Below are positions 8,959 through 15,763 of a DNA stretch of 41,113 bases, piece after piece. A program made the translations under genes and the position numbers. The notes under the pieces are model-generated. The model did no database searches, was not told the DNA's origin, and worked only from the letters and a program-made list of their open reading frames with translations. Origin of the DNA: an uncultured Neomegalonema sp. (lineage in GTDB: Bacteria > Pseudomonadota > Alphaproteobacteria > Rhodobacterales > Rhodobacteraceae); assembly GCA_937911325.1 (NCBI GenBank), contig CALDSD010000019.1, positions 1 through 41,113 on the forward strand. The letters run 5' to 3'. How positions within the stretch are numbered: position 1 is the first letter of the stretch; every line of letters starts with the position of its first letter.

Positions 8959-9039
8959 TCAGGCGAGCGGCAGAGGCTGCTCCACCGTCCGCGTGACAGA
9001 CACAGGCCCAAAGGCAAGCACCGAAAACTCACTAGACAC
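8959..9039 (-). CDS. Putative 26-aa ribosomal peptide next to PGM1-like ligase
   Basis: GTG at 9039 opens 26 codons closed by TGA at 8961-8959. The peptide begins MSSEFSVLAF, has a Gly-Pro turn, then Val/Ser/Thr, and ends with VEQPLPLA; it has no Cys or Lys. Evidence for expression is unusually coherent for so short a frame. There is a -35/-10-like pair with 17-nt spacing (9103-9075), an exceptionally strong Shine-Dalgarno with AGGAGG 7 nt before GTG, and a hairpin with T-run 48 nt after the stop. It converges on the PGM1-type peptide ligase gene. Since PGM1 enzymes use ribosomal peptides as acceptors, it is a candidate substrate. That link is inference: the strands are opposite and I recognise no homologue. 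Confidence 0.6.
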   Translation of the reverse strand: MSSEFSVLAFGPVSVTRTVEQPLPLA

Positions 9040-9055
9040 TGGATCACCTCCTTTC
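9039..9055 (-). promoter_or_regulatory. Extreme Shine-Dalgarno fully complementary to the 16S rRNA tail
   Basis: The plus strand reads CTGGATCACCTCCTTTC, identical to the 3' end of bacterial 16S rRNA as generally known. The minus-strand mRNA of the small ORF is therefore complementary to the whole anti-Shine-Dalgarno tail over 17 nt, up to and including the first base of GTG. Most genes in the window match only 4-6 nt. Flanking DNA does not resemble 16S rRNA, so it is not an rRNA fragment. Confidence 0.8.
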
Positions 9056-9074
9056 CGTTGTTAATGCTCGGCGA

Positions 9075-9103
9075 AACATGGGGCGCCGATGCGGGTTTGC
9101 CAA
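9075..9103 (-). promoter_or_regulatory. Sigma-70-like promoter of the peptide cassette
   Basis: On the minus strand TTGGCA (9103-9098), a 17-nt spacer and CATGTT (9080-9075) lie upstream of the small ORF. The -35 differs from TTGACA at one base; the -10 matches three of six bases. Transcription would start near 9068 and give a 5' leader of about 30 nt containing the Shine-Dalgarno. Confidence 0.4.
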
Positions 9104-9210
9104 CCCTATCCGCCGTCGCGTCGGAGATTTAACGCGCGCCGTCGCAGAGAAGCAGCGCAAACCAAATCTCTGCCCGCTGCGTATATCTGGGTCTTTACCG
9201 GAGCCCTCCT

Positions 9211-9570
9211 ATGGAAATCGTGAACATCATCCTCGCCGTTTTAAGCATCGCGTTTGGCGGCATCTGTCTTGTCGCGCCCCGCTATGCGTTGGGGGCGCTG
9301 TCGTTGCGAACGGATGGGGCGAACGACGGCCTGAGCGAGATCCGAGGCGCGAGCGGCGGCGCGTTTGTTCTTCTGGCCGCTGTCGCGCTGGTGGTTTCGC
9401 ATCCCGCCGCCTGGGTGATGATGGGCGTGCACTACGCCGGGGCTGCGCTCGGCAGGGGGGTGTCGATCGTGCTCGACGCCGCCGGGTCGCCGAAGATGTG
9501 GATCTACTTCGGGATCGAGGTCGTGTTCGCCGCGTGGCTGATCAGCGCCAACCTTGTCGGGGCGTTCTAG
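9211..9570 (+). CDS. DUF4345-like four-helix membrane protein
   Basis: This 119-aa protein has about four hydrophobic segments: IILAVLSIAFGGICLVAP, GGAFVLLAAVALVVS, AAWVMMGVHYAGAALGRG and WIYFGIEVVFAAWLIS. The motif SEIRGASGGAF after the first helix pair is typical of small DUF4345-type membrane proteins, whose function is unknown. A GGAG Shine-Dalgarno lies 7 nt before ATG. It is separated from the next gene by about 90 bp. Confidence 0.75.
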   Translation: MEIVNIILAVLSIAFGGICLVAPRYALGALSLRTDGANDGLSEIRGASGGAFVLLAAVALVVSHPAAWVMMGVHYAGAALGRGVSIVLDAAGSPKMWIYFGIEVVFAAWLISANLVGAF

Positions 9571-9662
9571 GGCTTAATCTATGTCATGTTCTCTCAGAGC
9601 CCGTGGCGCTAGCGTCAGGGGCGGAGGCGTTGAGACAAGCGCCGAAGATAGGGAGACACTTC

Positions 9663-10151
9663 ATGCCAGTTCTCAGAACCATCACGCATCTGATCTTGGC
9701 CGCCGCGCTCGTGGTCGGTCTCGCAGACGCCGCCGCGCGCGCCGACGACGGCAAGGTCGTCTACAAATCCGAGAGCAGTTTCGAGGACACCGCCTTCGCG
9801 CTGGAAAGCGCGATCGTCGATCGCGGCCTGGTCATCGATTATCAATCGTTCATCGGAAACATGTTGGCTCGCACCGGAGCTGATGTGGGGTCGGACAAGG
9901 CGATCTTCGGCGATGCGCAGATCTTCGTGTTTTGCTCGGCGGTCCTGTCGCGAAAGATGATGGAGGCCGATCCGGCGAACGTGGCGCTCTGCCCCTGGGG
10001 CGTCTTCGTCTATGATCTGCCGGGCGAACCGGAGGCCTCATATGTCGGCTATCGGACGCTGGTGGATGCACAGACCCCCCAAGAGGATGCGCGACGGGAG
10101 ATCCAGGCCCTGCTCGACGACATTGTCCGAGAAGCGGGGGATGTCGAATAG
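9663..10151 (+). CDS. Secreted DUF302-like protein
   Basis: This 162-aa protein has an N-terminal signal peptide (ITHLILAAALVVGLADAAARA, cleavage near residue 27). The mature part resembles DUF302 proteins: YKSESSFEDTAFALESAI at the start, the central FCSAVLSRKMMEADPANVAL and PWGVFVYDLPGE, ending with an acidic helix. DUF302 folds as a small alpha/beta domain of unknown function, often periplasmic and sometimes linked to stress or sulfur metabolism. ATG 9663 has a GGGAG Shine-Dalgarno. The gene converges on the acyl-CoA ligase across a tandem repeat. Confidence 0.78.
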   Translation: MPVLRTITHLILAAALVVGLADAAARADDGKVVYKSESSFEDTAFALESAIVDRGLVIDYQSFIGNMLARTGADVGSDKAIFGDAQIFVFCSAVLSRKMMEADPANVALCPWGVFVYDLPGEPEASYVGYRTLVDAQTPQEDARREIQALLDDIVREAGDVE

Positions 10152-10177
10152 ATGAAGCGGCGATAGAGCCGTCTCGG

Positions 10178-10267
10178 CCCCAGGGGATTAGGCCTCTGGG
10201 GTCTCCGCCTAAGGGATCGCGGCCTAAGGGATCGCGGCCTAAGGGATCGCGGCCTCAGGGGTCTCGG
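10178..10267. repeat. 15-bp tandem repeat, six units, between convergent genes
   Basis: Three identical copies of CCTAAGGGATCGCGG (10208-10252) are flanked by diverged 15-bp units at 10178, 10193 and 10253. The array covers the stop codon of the acyl-CoA ligase (10255) and most of the space to the DUF302 gene. Units at 10178 and 10196 pair as CCCCAG/CTGGGG, so a stem-loop is possible and could aid termination on either strand. Confidence 0.85.
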
Positions 10268-11772
10268 CGCTCCCGCTCCTGATCCCAATCACGCAACGTC
10301 TTTTTGGGAACCTTGCCGTAATTGTTCTTCGGCAAACCATCGACAAAGACATACTCGCGCGGCCGCTTGAAGCGGGCGATCCGGTCCAGACAGACTTGGT
10401 CGAGTTCCTCGCGATCGACGTCGCCGACGATGTAGGCGACCACGAGTTCGCCCCATTCCGGGTCCGGGCGACCGATCACCGCAGCTTCGCGAACGCCGGG
10501 ATGCGTGAGCAGAACCTCTTCGACTTCGCGCGGATAGACGTTCGACCCGCCTGAGATCAGGACGTCCTTCGACCGGTCGCGAAGCGTGAGATAGCCTTCA
10601 TCGTCGAGTGAGCCGAGATCTCCGGTGCGCAACCAACCGTCTTGAAGCGCGGCTTCGGTGGCGTCTGGCGCGTTCCAGTACCCCCTCATCGTCAAGGGGC
10701 CATCCACGCAGATCTCGCCGATCTCGCCGGGCGGCAAAGACGCGCCGGTCTCGTCCGCGATCTTCAGCCGCGTCACCAGAAACGCGCGCCCGACCGAGGC
10801 CAGTCGGCGCGCCCAGCTTTCCCGGGTGCGACTGGCGATGTCGTGCTTGCTCAGTCGGGTGATGCTCATCGGGAACTCGCCCTGGCCGTAGATCTGAGCG
10901 AGGCGCGGCCCGAACCGCTCGAGGGCCGAGACGGCGTCGGCGACATACATGGGTCCGCCGCCATAGACGATCGTTCGGAACGCGCTTGGGTCGCAGTCGG
11001 CGCCCGACAACGTGAGCCTCTTCAGCATTGTCGGGGCGACGAACATCGAAGCCCGCCGCCAACTCGCGGCCATTTCGAAGACTTCGGCCGAGTCAAAACC
11101 CGCAGACTCGGGAATGACGTTCACGCCGCCGCGGGCGATCGCGGGCAGGAGATACATGCCGGATCCATGGCTCATCGGCGCGGCGTGGATCAGCGCGTCC
11201 TGAGGCGTCGTCGGGTCGACTTCCGCCAGATAGCAAAGCGCCATCGCCATAAGCGAGCGGTGGCTCAACATCGCGCCCTTGGGATGGCCGGTCGTGCCCG
11301 AGGTGTAGAACAACCAAGCGGTCGCGTCCCGCGTCACGCTGACCGGCGATATCCCATCAGAAACCAGCGCGGACACGTATGGGCCTCGGCCGATCTCGAT
11401 AAGGTGTTTCACGCAGCTGGGCGCATGCGCGGCGACGGAAGCGTGCTTGCTCGCGCTGACGAAACAGATCTCTGCGTCGCAGTCTTCGAGGATCCACCCG
11501 ACTTCTGCGCCGTGGAGCTTCGCGTTGATCGGCGCCAGCGTATAGCCCGCCCACCACGCGGCGAACATGATCTCGACGTATTCAGGGATGTTCTCGGCGA
11601 CAATCGCCACTCGCGCGGATGCCGAGAGGTTCTGCTGTCGCATCCATCCGGCCAGGCGCCCGGCGCGGTCTGATAGGTTGCGGTAGTTGAATGCGACCCT
11701 GCCGCCCAGCGCGACTGCTGGGAGACTCGGATGCGCGTCGGCGGTCCGCGCTAGCCAGTGCGCGAGGGTCAT
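10255..11772 (-). CDS. Acyl-CoA synthetase / AMP-dependent ligase
   Basis: This 505-aa enzyme of the ANL superfamily activates a carboxylic acid to acyl-AMP and then acyl-CoA. The P-loop is YTSGTTGHPKG (about residue 156). The A5-like motif is QIYGQGEFPMS, the hinge and Asp motif LRTGDLGSLDDEG (about 378), the core SKDVLISGGSNVYPREVEE (about 396) and the catalytic lysine region PKNNYGKVPKKTLRDW near the C-terminus. The Tyr-Gly-Gln-Gly-Glu form differs from the common YGxTE. Chain-length specificity cannot be read. ATG 11772 has a GGGAGG Shine-Dalgarno. The 3' end lies inside the 15-bp tandem repeat, so the C-terminal residues may vary between strains. Confidence 0.92.
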   Translation of the reverse strand: MTLAHWLARTADAHPSLPAVALGGRVAFNYRNLSDRAGRLAGWMRQQNLSASARVAIVAENIPEYVEIMFAAWWAGYTLAPINAKLHGAEVGWILEDCDAEICFVSASKHASVAAHAPSCVKHLIEIGRGPYVSALVSDGISPVSVTRDATAWLFYTSGTTGHPKGAMLSHRSLMAMALCYLAEVDPTTPQDALIHAAPMSHGSGMYLLPAIARGGVNVIPESAGFDSAEVFEMAASWRRASMFVAPTMLKRLTLSGADCDPSAFRTIVYGGGPMYVADAVSALERFGPRLAQIYGQGEFPMSITRLSKHDIASRTRESWARRLASVGRAFLVTRLKIADETGASLPPGEIGEICVDGPLTMRGYWNAPDATEAALQDGWLRTGDLGSLDDEGYLTLRDRSKDVLISGGSNVYPREVEEVLLTHPGVREAAVIGRPDPEWGELVVAYIVGDVDREELDQVCLDRIARFKRPREYVFVDGLPKNNYGKVPKKTLRDWDQERERRDP

Positions 11773-12075
11773 TCGACCTCCCGGTTTCCTCTCCAATGCG
11801 TCGCTTCATCGCGCTTGTTGGGAGCAACCCCAACCGGCTGCGTGAGCGATCTCTCTTCCTATTATGATTTAAGTTTGTTCCCCCTGACAGGGAAGTCATT
11901 GCTTGTTTTAGCCTGGCCGGGCGGCGCCGAGTGTCGATTCTTCGCATCTCTCGAAGGCTAAGAGGCGGTCCGGCGGCGGCTGCGTCCCCTTGATCTTTTG
12001 ATTTATGGACCAGTCTGTCCTTTAACTCTCGCGAAGAGATGTCCAGCCGCGACGCCGCCAGTTGAATTTAGTCAC
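11773..12075. other. Intergenic region between divergent genes
   Basis: This 303-bp gap separates the acyl-CoA ligase (minus) and the phosphatase (plus). An AT-rich patch at about 11855-11910 contains the palindrome CCCTGACAGGG and a minus-strand CATAAT, a plausible promoter and operator for the ligase. I see no convincing gene or RNA. The frame of the phosphatase is open back to a TTG at 11998. Confidence 0.4.
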
Positions 12076-12807
12076 GTGAAGCTATCCACCCGAGAATCCC
12101 GAGCCCGTCGGCGGGAGCGGCTTCAGCAGCGTTACGCTAATCCGCCAAAGAGCCTTGCAGCGCGCGTGCGCGCCTGGGCGAGCATGTTCTTTGTCGATCA
12201 TGGGTTCTTTCGATATCTGTACCTCAATCGGCATCGCGTCGGCGAACAGGCCTGGCGCGCGGCGCAACCCGCCCCGCATCACATTCGACGCATGGCGAAC
12301 GACGGGATCCGCACCGTCATCAACCTGCGAGGCGGACGTGAGTTCGGGTCGTATCCTCTCGAACGGGAAGCCTGTGAAGAAGCGGGGATAAAGTTCGAAG
12401 AAATCGTCTTGCGATCCCGCGCGGCGCCCGACCCACAGACCCTTTTGGCGGTGAGAGACCTGTTAAACCGGATCGAGTACCCGGTCTTGTTTCACTGTAA
12501 GTCCGGCGCAGACCGGGCCGGGCTGATGAGCGCGCTCTATCTGCTGTTGCACGAAGGTCGGACAATCGAGGAGGCCAAAGATCAATTGGCGCTTCGCTTT
12601 GGCCATATCCGTCAGGGCAAGACCGGCATCTTGGACCATTTCCTCGAAACTTATGAGAGAGACGCGAAAGCCGCGGAAGAGGCAGGACGCACGCTGCCGT
12701 TCATTGATTGGGCGACGACGCAATACGACCCGGAAGCGTTGAAGACCGCTTTCACGGAGAACCGCTGGGCGAGCTTCTTCGTCGATTATGTGCTTCGTCG
12801 CGAATGA
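12076..12807 (+). CDS. Tyrosine/dual-specificity protein phosphatase family
   Basis: This 243-aa protein has the Cys-X5-Arg phosphatase loop FHCKSGADRAGLMSALYLLL (about residues 140-160). An Asp-containing segment lies before it (SRAAPDPQTL), and the family N-terminal region includes WRAAQPAPHHIRRM and GIRTVINLRGG. It is a soluble phosphatase acting on phosphotyrosine, phosphoserine or possibly phosphoinositide-like substrates; targets cannot be read. The frame is open from 11998 (TTG). I chose GTG 12076 because the region before it is unlike the family, but the Shine-Dalgarno is weak and the start is unsure. Confidence 0.85.
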   Translation: MKLSTRESRARRRERLQQRYANPPKSLAARVRAWASMFFVDHGFFRYLYLNRHRVGEQAWRAAQPAPHHIRRMANDGIRTVINLRGGREFGSYPLEREACEEAGIKFEEIVLRSRAAPDPQTLLAVRDLLNRIEYPVLFHCKSGADRAGLMSALYLLLHEGRTIEEAKDQLALRFGHIRQGKTGILDHFLETYERDAKAAEEAGRTLPFIDWATTQYDPEALKTAFTENRWASFFVDYVLRRE

Positions 12808-12816
12808 GCACGTGTG

Positions 12817-12853
12817 ATCGCGAATGATTGCGAATGATCGCGAATGATCGCAA
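12817..12853. repeat. 10-bp tandem repeat (ATCGCGAATG)
   Basis: About 3.7 copies of a 10-bp unit follow the phosphatase stop codon. The stop region itself (TCGCGAATGA) resembles the unit, so the repeat may have grown from the gene's end by slippage. No hairpin with T-run is associated. Confidence 0.75.
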
Positions 12854-12881
12854 AGTCCGGAAGGGGGCGGCGGCCGACCGG

Positions 12882-13040
12882 CTAGTCCGTTAACGCCAGC
12901 GCCGTCATCGCCGTTCGTTGGTGCTGATCGCCAGCGATCTGGTGAGCCAGTTCGGCGCTTGCGAAAGCGCTCGCAAGGGCGAGCAATCCCGCCAGAAACA
13001 TCAGGCTCGCGTCACGGATGCGTATCTTGGGCGTCTGCAT
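12882..13040 (-). CDS. Small exported or membrane protein (52 aa)
   Basis: A 52-codon frame reads on the minus strand. A basic N-terminus (MQTPKIRIRD) is followed by a hydrophobic stretch (ASLMFLAGLLALASAFASAE) that looks like a signal peptide or anchor, then a short tail (LAHQIAGDQHQRTAMTALAL). GGAGGAG lies 5 nt before ATG 13040, one of the strongest Shine-Dalgarno sites here. A perfect TTGACA -35 element occurs about 135 nt upstream. No family is recognised. It stands alone between a plus-strand phosphatase and a DUF2189 gene. Confidence 0.6.
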   Translation of the reverse strand: MQTPKIRIRDASLMFLAGLLALASAFASAELAHQIAGDQHQRTAMTALALTD

Positions 13041-13149
13041 CGTCACTCCTCCAGTTTTTTTGGGCGATTGCGCCAGGGTCGCTGTTCGCCCGGCGCGCCG
13101 CCTTGGTCGGTCACGCTGCAAATTGAGTGCAATTCGGACCAACTACTAG

Positions 13150-13179
13150 ATCTTGAGTCTCGGTGCGGTCTCCTGTCAA
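13150..13179 (-). promoter_or_regulatory. Sigma-70-like promoter for the 52-aa protein
   Basis: On the minus strand a perfect TTGACA (13179-13174), an 18-nt spacer and CAAGAT (13155-13150) precede a leader of about 100 nt. Apart from this, 13041-13368 holds no gene that I can support; a small palindrome AATTG-AGTG-CAATT lies at about 13120-13133. Confidence 0.45.
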
Positions 13180-13368
13180 CAGATAGGCTGAACACAGTGT
13201 GAATTTGTGGCTTTTCGATCCAAAGCCGGCGCCGGGCGTCCGGCGTCGACGTCTCGCATGTCTGACCTGTGTCAAAGTGTCATGCGCCTGAAGCGGCGAA
13301 GGTGAGGACGCAGACCACGTCGCCCGCTTCGGCCCAGGCGACGATCGCCCATGCGTCAGGAGAGCGCC

Positions 13369-14187
13369 GTGATCGACCAGACCCCTCATGCGCCAAGCGT
13401 GCACGAAGCGAGCCCCCCCGTAGGTTTTCCCGATGCGCCGGGTGTGCGCTCTGTCGGGTGGAGCGATATCTCCGGCGCCTTGCGGCAAGGCGTCGGCGAC
13501 TTTCTGGCGGCGCCGCTTTTTGGTTTGTTCTTCGGAGGGGTGTTCGCAGTGGGCGGCTGGGCGCTCCTGGCCTGCGTCGCCGTATGGGACACGCCTTGGG
13601 CGATCCTGCCGCTCGCCATCGCTTTTCCGCTTTTGGGGCCTTTTGCGGCGGTTGGGCTTTACGAGGTGAGCCGTCGCCTGACGACGGGCGAGCCGTTGAA
13701 CTGGTCCGAGGTGCTCACCGTTGTTCTTCGACAAAAGGATAGGCAGCTCGCCTGGATGGGCTTTGTGACGCTCTTCATCTTCTGGATGTGGGCCTATCAG
13801 GTGCGGTTGCTTTTGGCCCTTTTTCTCGGCTTTGCGTCGTTCTCAAGCTTCGACGGGTTTATGACAGCGGTGCTGACGACAGAGAACGGTTTGACCTTTC
13901 TCGCCGTCGGCACTGTGATTGGCGCGATGCTGTCGTTGGGGCTCTTCAGCGTGACCGTGATCAGCATGCCGTTGCTGGTCGATCGCGACTACGACATCAT
14001 CACCGCGATCGTCACCAGCGTCACGGCTGTGCGGCGAAGCCCGATGGTGATGCTCGCCTGGGGCGCCTGCGTGACCTTGGCGATGTTGGCGGCGATGGCG
14101 CCGGCGTTCCTGGGCTTGTTCGTTGTGCTGCCGATCCTCGGGCACGCGACCTGGCGCCTCTACGAACGGGCCATCGTCCGGGTCTGA
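13369..14187 (+). CDS. DUF2189 family integral membrane protein
   Basis: This 272-aa protein has about six transmembrane segments arranged as in DUF2189: LFGLFFGGVFAVGGWALLAC, AILPLAIAFPLLGPFAAVGL followed by YEVSRRLTTGEPLNW, FVTLFIFWMWAYQVRLLLAL, LAVGTVIGAMLSLGLFSVTV, MVMLAWGACVTLAMLAAMA and FLGLFVVLPILGHATW. The signature PLLVDRDYDIITAIVTS in the loop after helix four is typical. Function is unknown. GTG 13369 has AGGAG at 6-nt spacing and fits better than the in-frame ATG 13351. Confidence 0.88.
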   Translation: MIDQTPHAPSVHEASPPVGFPDAPGVRSVGWSDISGALRQGVGDFLAAPLFGLFFGGVFAVGGWALLACVAVWDTPWAILPLAIAFPLLGPFAAVGLYEVSRRLTTGEPLNWSEVLTVVLRQKDRQLAWMGFVTLFIFWMWAYQVRLLLALFLGFASFSSFDGFMTAVLTTENGLTFLAVGTVIGAMLSLGLFSVTVISMPLLVDRDYDIITAIVTSVTAVRRSPMVMLAWGACVTLAMLAAMAPAFLGLFVVLPILGHATWRLYERAIVRV

Positions 14188-14386
14188 AGACATCCGCGAC
14201 CGACGGAAACTCCGCAACGCTGCGTTACGAGATGTGACACTCACGGCCTCATTCGCGCCGTGTCCCGGCGCGACATGGTGTGCGATGCCGGACGGCTGAT
14301 CTGCGCTAGTTATTGCACACGCGCTCAGAGCGGGACTTTGCAGCGTCAGCGCAGAGATCGGTAGAAGCGATCTGGAACGGGTAGGA

Positions 14387-15754
14387 ATGCGGTTTTTATC
14401 AAGAGCACTCGGCGGCGCCTCGATTTTTCTGGTCAGCCTGGTTTTGCTGCTTATCGGCGGCGCGCCTTATCTCGGCTGCGTCCCCGGTCTCGCCGCGCTG
14501 CCGGGTTTATCCTGCGCGACGGATCGGAGCGACGGCGGGTCCACCGGTCCGTCCGAACGCGTGTTTGTAGTTGACACCGGCGCGGTCGAAATGGCGACGG
14601 TCGCCCCCGAGATCGTCGCCTATGGCGAAATCGCCTCCGGACGGTCCCTGGCGCTGCGCGCCGCGGCGGCCGGGCGTCTGGTCGGAATTTCGGACCGCTT
14701 TCGCTCGGGCGAGTTGGTGACGGAGGGGGAGCAGCTCTTCTTGATCGACCCGGCGGATGCGACGGATCGAGAGGCGGACGCGGTCGCCGCCTTGGCCGAG
14801 GCGCAGGCGGAGCTGAATGAAGCGCGTCTCGCCGCGACGCTCGCCGAGGACGAGTACCGCGCCGCTGTCGAACAGCGTCGGTTGCGCGCCGCTGCGCTTG
14901 AACGTCGTAGAGGTCTCGAAGCGCGCGGTTTTACGACGGCGGAGGAGTTGGAGAACGCCAAACTGTCGTTGGCGGACGCGGAGAGGGCGGTGATCTCGCG
15001 CGATCAGGCGCGGGCGTCCGCCACGCGTCGCAGCGCTCAAGCCGAACAGCAACTGACGCGGGCTGAAATCGCGTTGTCCGAAGCGGCGCGAAATCTTTCG
15101 GACACGGAGTTCGCCGCCCCTTACTCCGGGATACTGCAGGACGTCGATGCGACGCTCGGCCGTTTGGTGTCGGTGAATGAAGAACTTGGACTGCTGATCG
15201 ACCCTCGACGGATGGAGGCGACGTTCCGCGTCTCGGATGCCGATTTCGCCAAACTGCTTGACGCGGAAGGCCGCCTGACCCGCCTTGAAGCCGACGTCGC
15301 GCTGGAGCTGGGTTCTCGAACCGTGCGCGTCCCGGCGGTGCTTGATCGCATTTCCGCGAGCGCCGACGCCGCGCAAGGCGGCCGCAGGATCTATGCGCGA
15401 CTGCGTCAAGGCGTCGAAACGGTGTTGCGTCCCGGCGATTTCGTCTCGATCAGAATACGGGAGCCAGAGATTGAGCAGGTCGCAGTTGTTCCAGCGACCG
15501 CCGTGAGCTCTGACGATCGGGTTCTGGTGGTCGGCCCGAACAACCGCTTGATTGAAGTCGCGGTGGAGATCGTTCGTCGTCAGGGCGAGCGGGTGATCGT
15601 GCGCGGGATCACGGCGGGAGAGCAGTTCGTGTTGAAACGCAGCCCGGGGCTTGGCGAGGGCGTCAAGGTGCGAACTCCGCAGGAGGGGGGGGCGGGGTCG
15701 ACCGGTCGAAAGCCGCAGCTGGCCGAAGGCGATCGCGCCGGTTCGGCGCAATAG
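14387..15754 (+). CDS. RND efflux periplasmic adaptor (membrane fusion protein)
   Basis: This 455-aa protein has an N-terminal anchor (SIFLVSLVLLLIGGAPYL), a barrel-sandwich half-motif (SGRSLALRAAAAGRLVGISD), a long alpha-helical hairpin rich in Ala/Glu/Arg (about 130-240) and a returning lipoyl-like half (EFAAPYSGILQDVDATLGRL). It would bridge the downstream inner-membrane pump to an outer-membrane channel. The pump starts about 10 bp after its stop, so they form one operon. No TolC-like gene is adjacent. Confidence 0.93.
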   Translation: MRFLSRALGGASIFLVSLVLLLIGGAPYLGCVPGLAALPGLSCATDRSDGGSTGPSERVFVVDTGAVEMATVAPEIVAYGEIASGRSLALRAAAAGRLVGISDRFRSGELVTEGEQLFLIDPADATDREADAVAALAEAQAELNEARLAATLAEDEYRAAVEQRRLRAAALERRRGLEARGFTTAEELENAKLSLADAERAVISRDQARASATRRSAQAEQQLTRAEIALSEAARNLSDTEFAAPYSGILQDVDATLGRLVSVNEELGLLIDPRRMEATFRVSDADFAKLLDAEGRLTRLEADVALELGSRTVRVPAVLDRISASADAAQGGRRIYARLRQGVETVLRPGDFVSIRIREPEIEQVAVVPATAVSSDDRVLVVGPNNRLIEVAVEIVRRQGERVIVRGITAGEQFVLKRSPGLGEGVKVRTPQEGGAGSTGRKPQLAEGDRAGSAQ

Positions 15755-15763
15755 GCTGGCGTG

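Noticed and set aside
9039-9055. Fragment of a 16S rRNA gene
   Set aside because: Only the 17-nt tail matches; the flanking sequence has nothing of 16S helix 45 or the spacer.
9064-9132. 22-codon plus-strand ORF next to the peptide ligase
   Set aside because: It lies on the ligase's strand but has no Shine-Dalgarno or terminator, and overlaps the minus-strand promoter of the better candidate.
13120-13133. FNR-like box (AATTG-AGTG-CAATT)
   Set aside because: The half-sites do not match TTGAT/ATCAA and no FNR-type target gene is evident.
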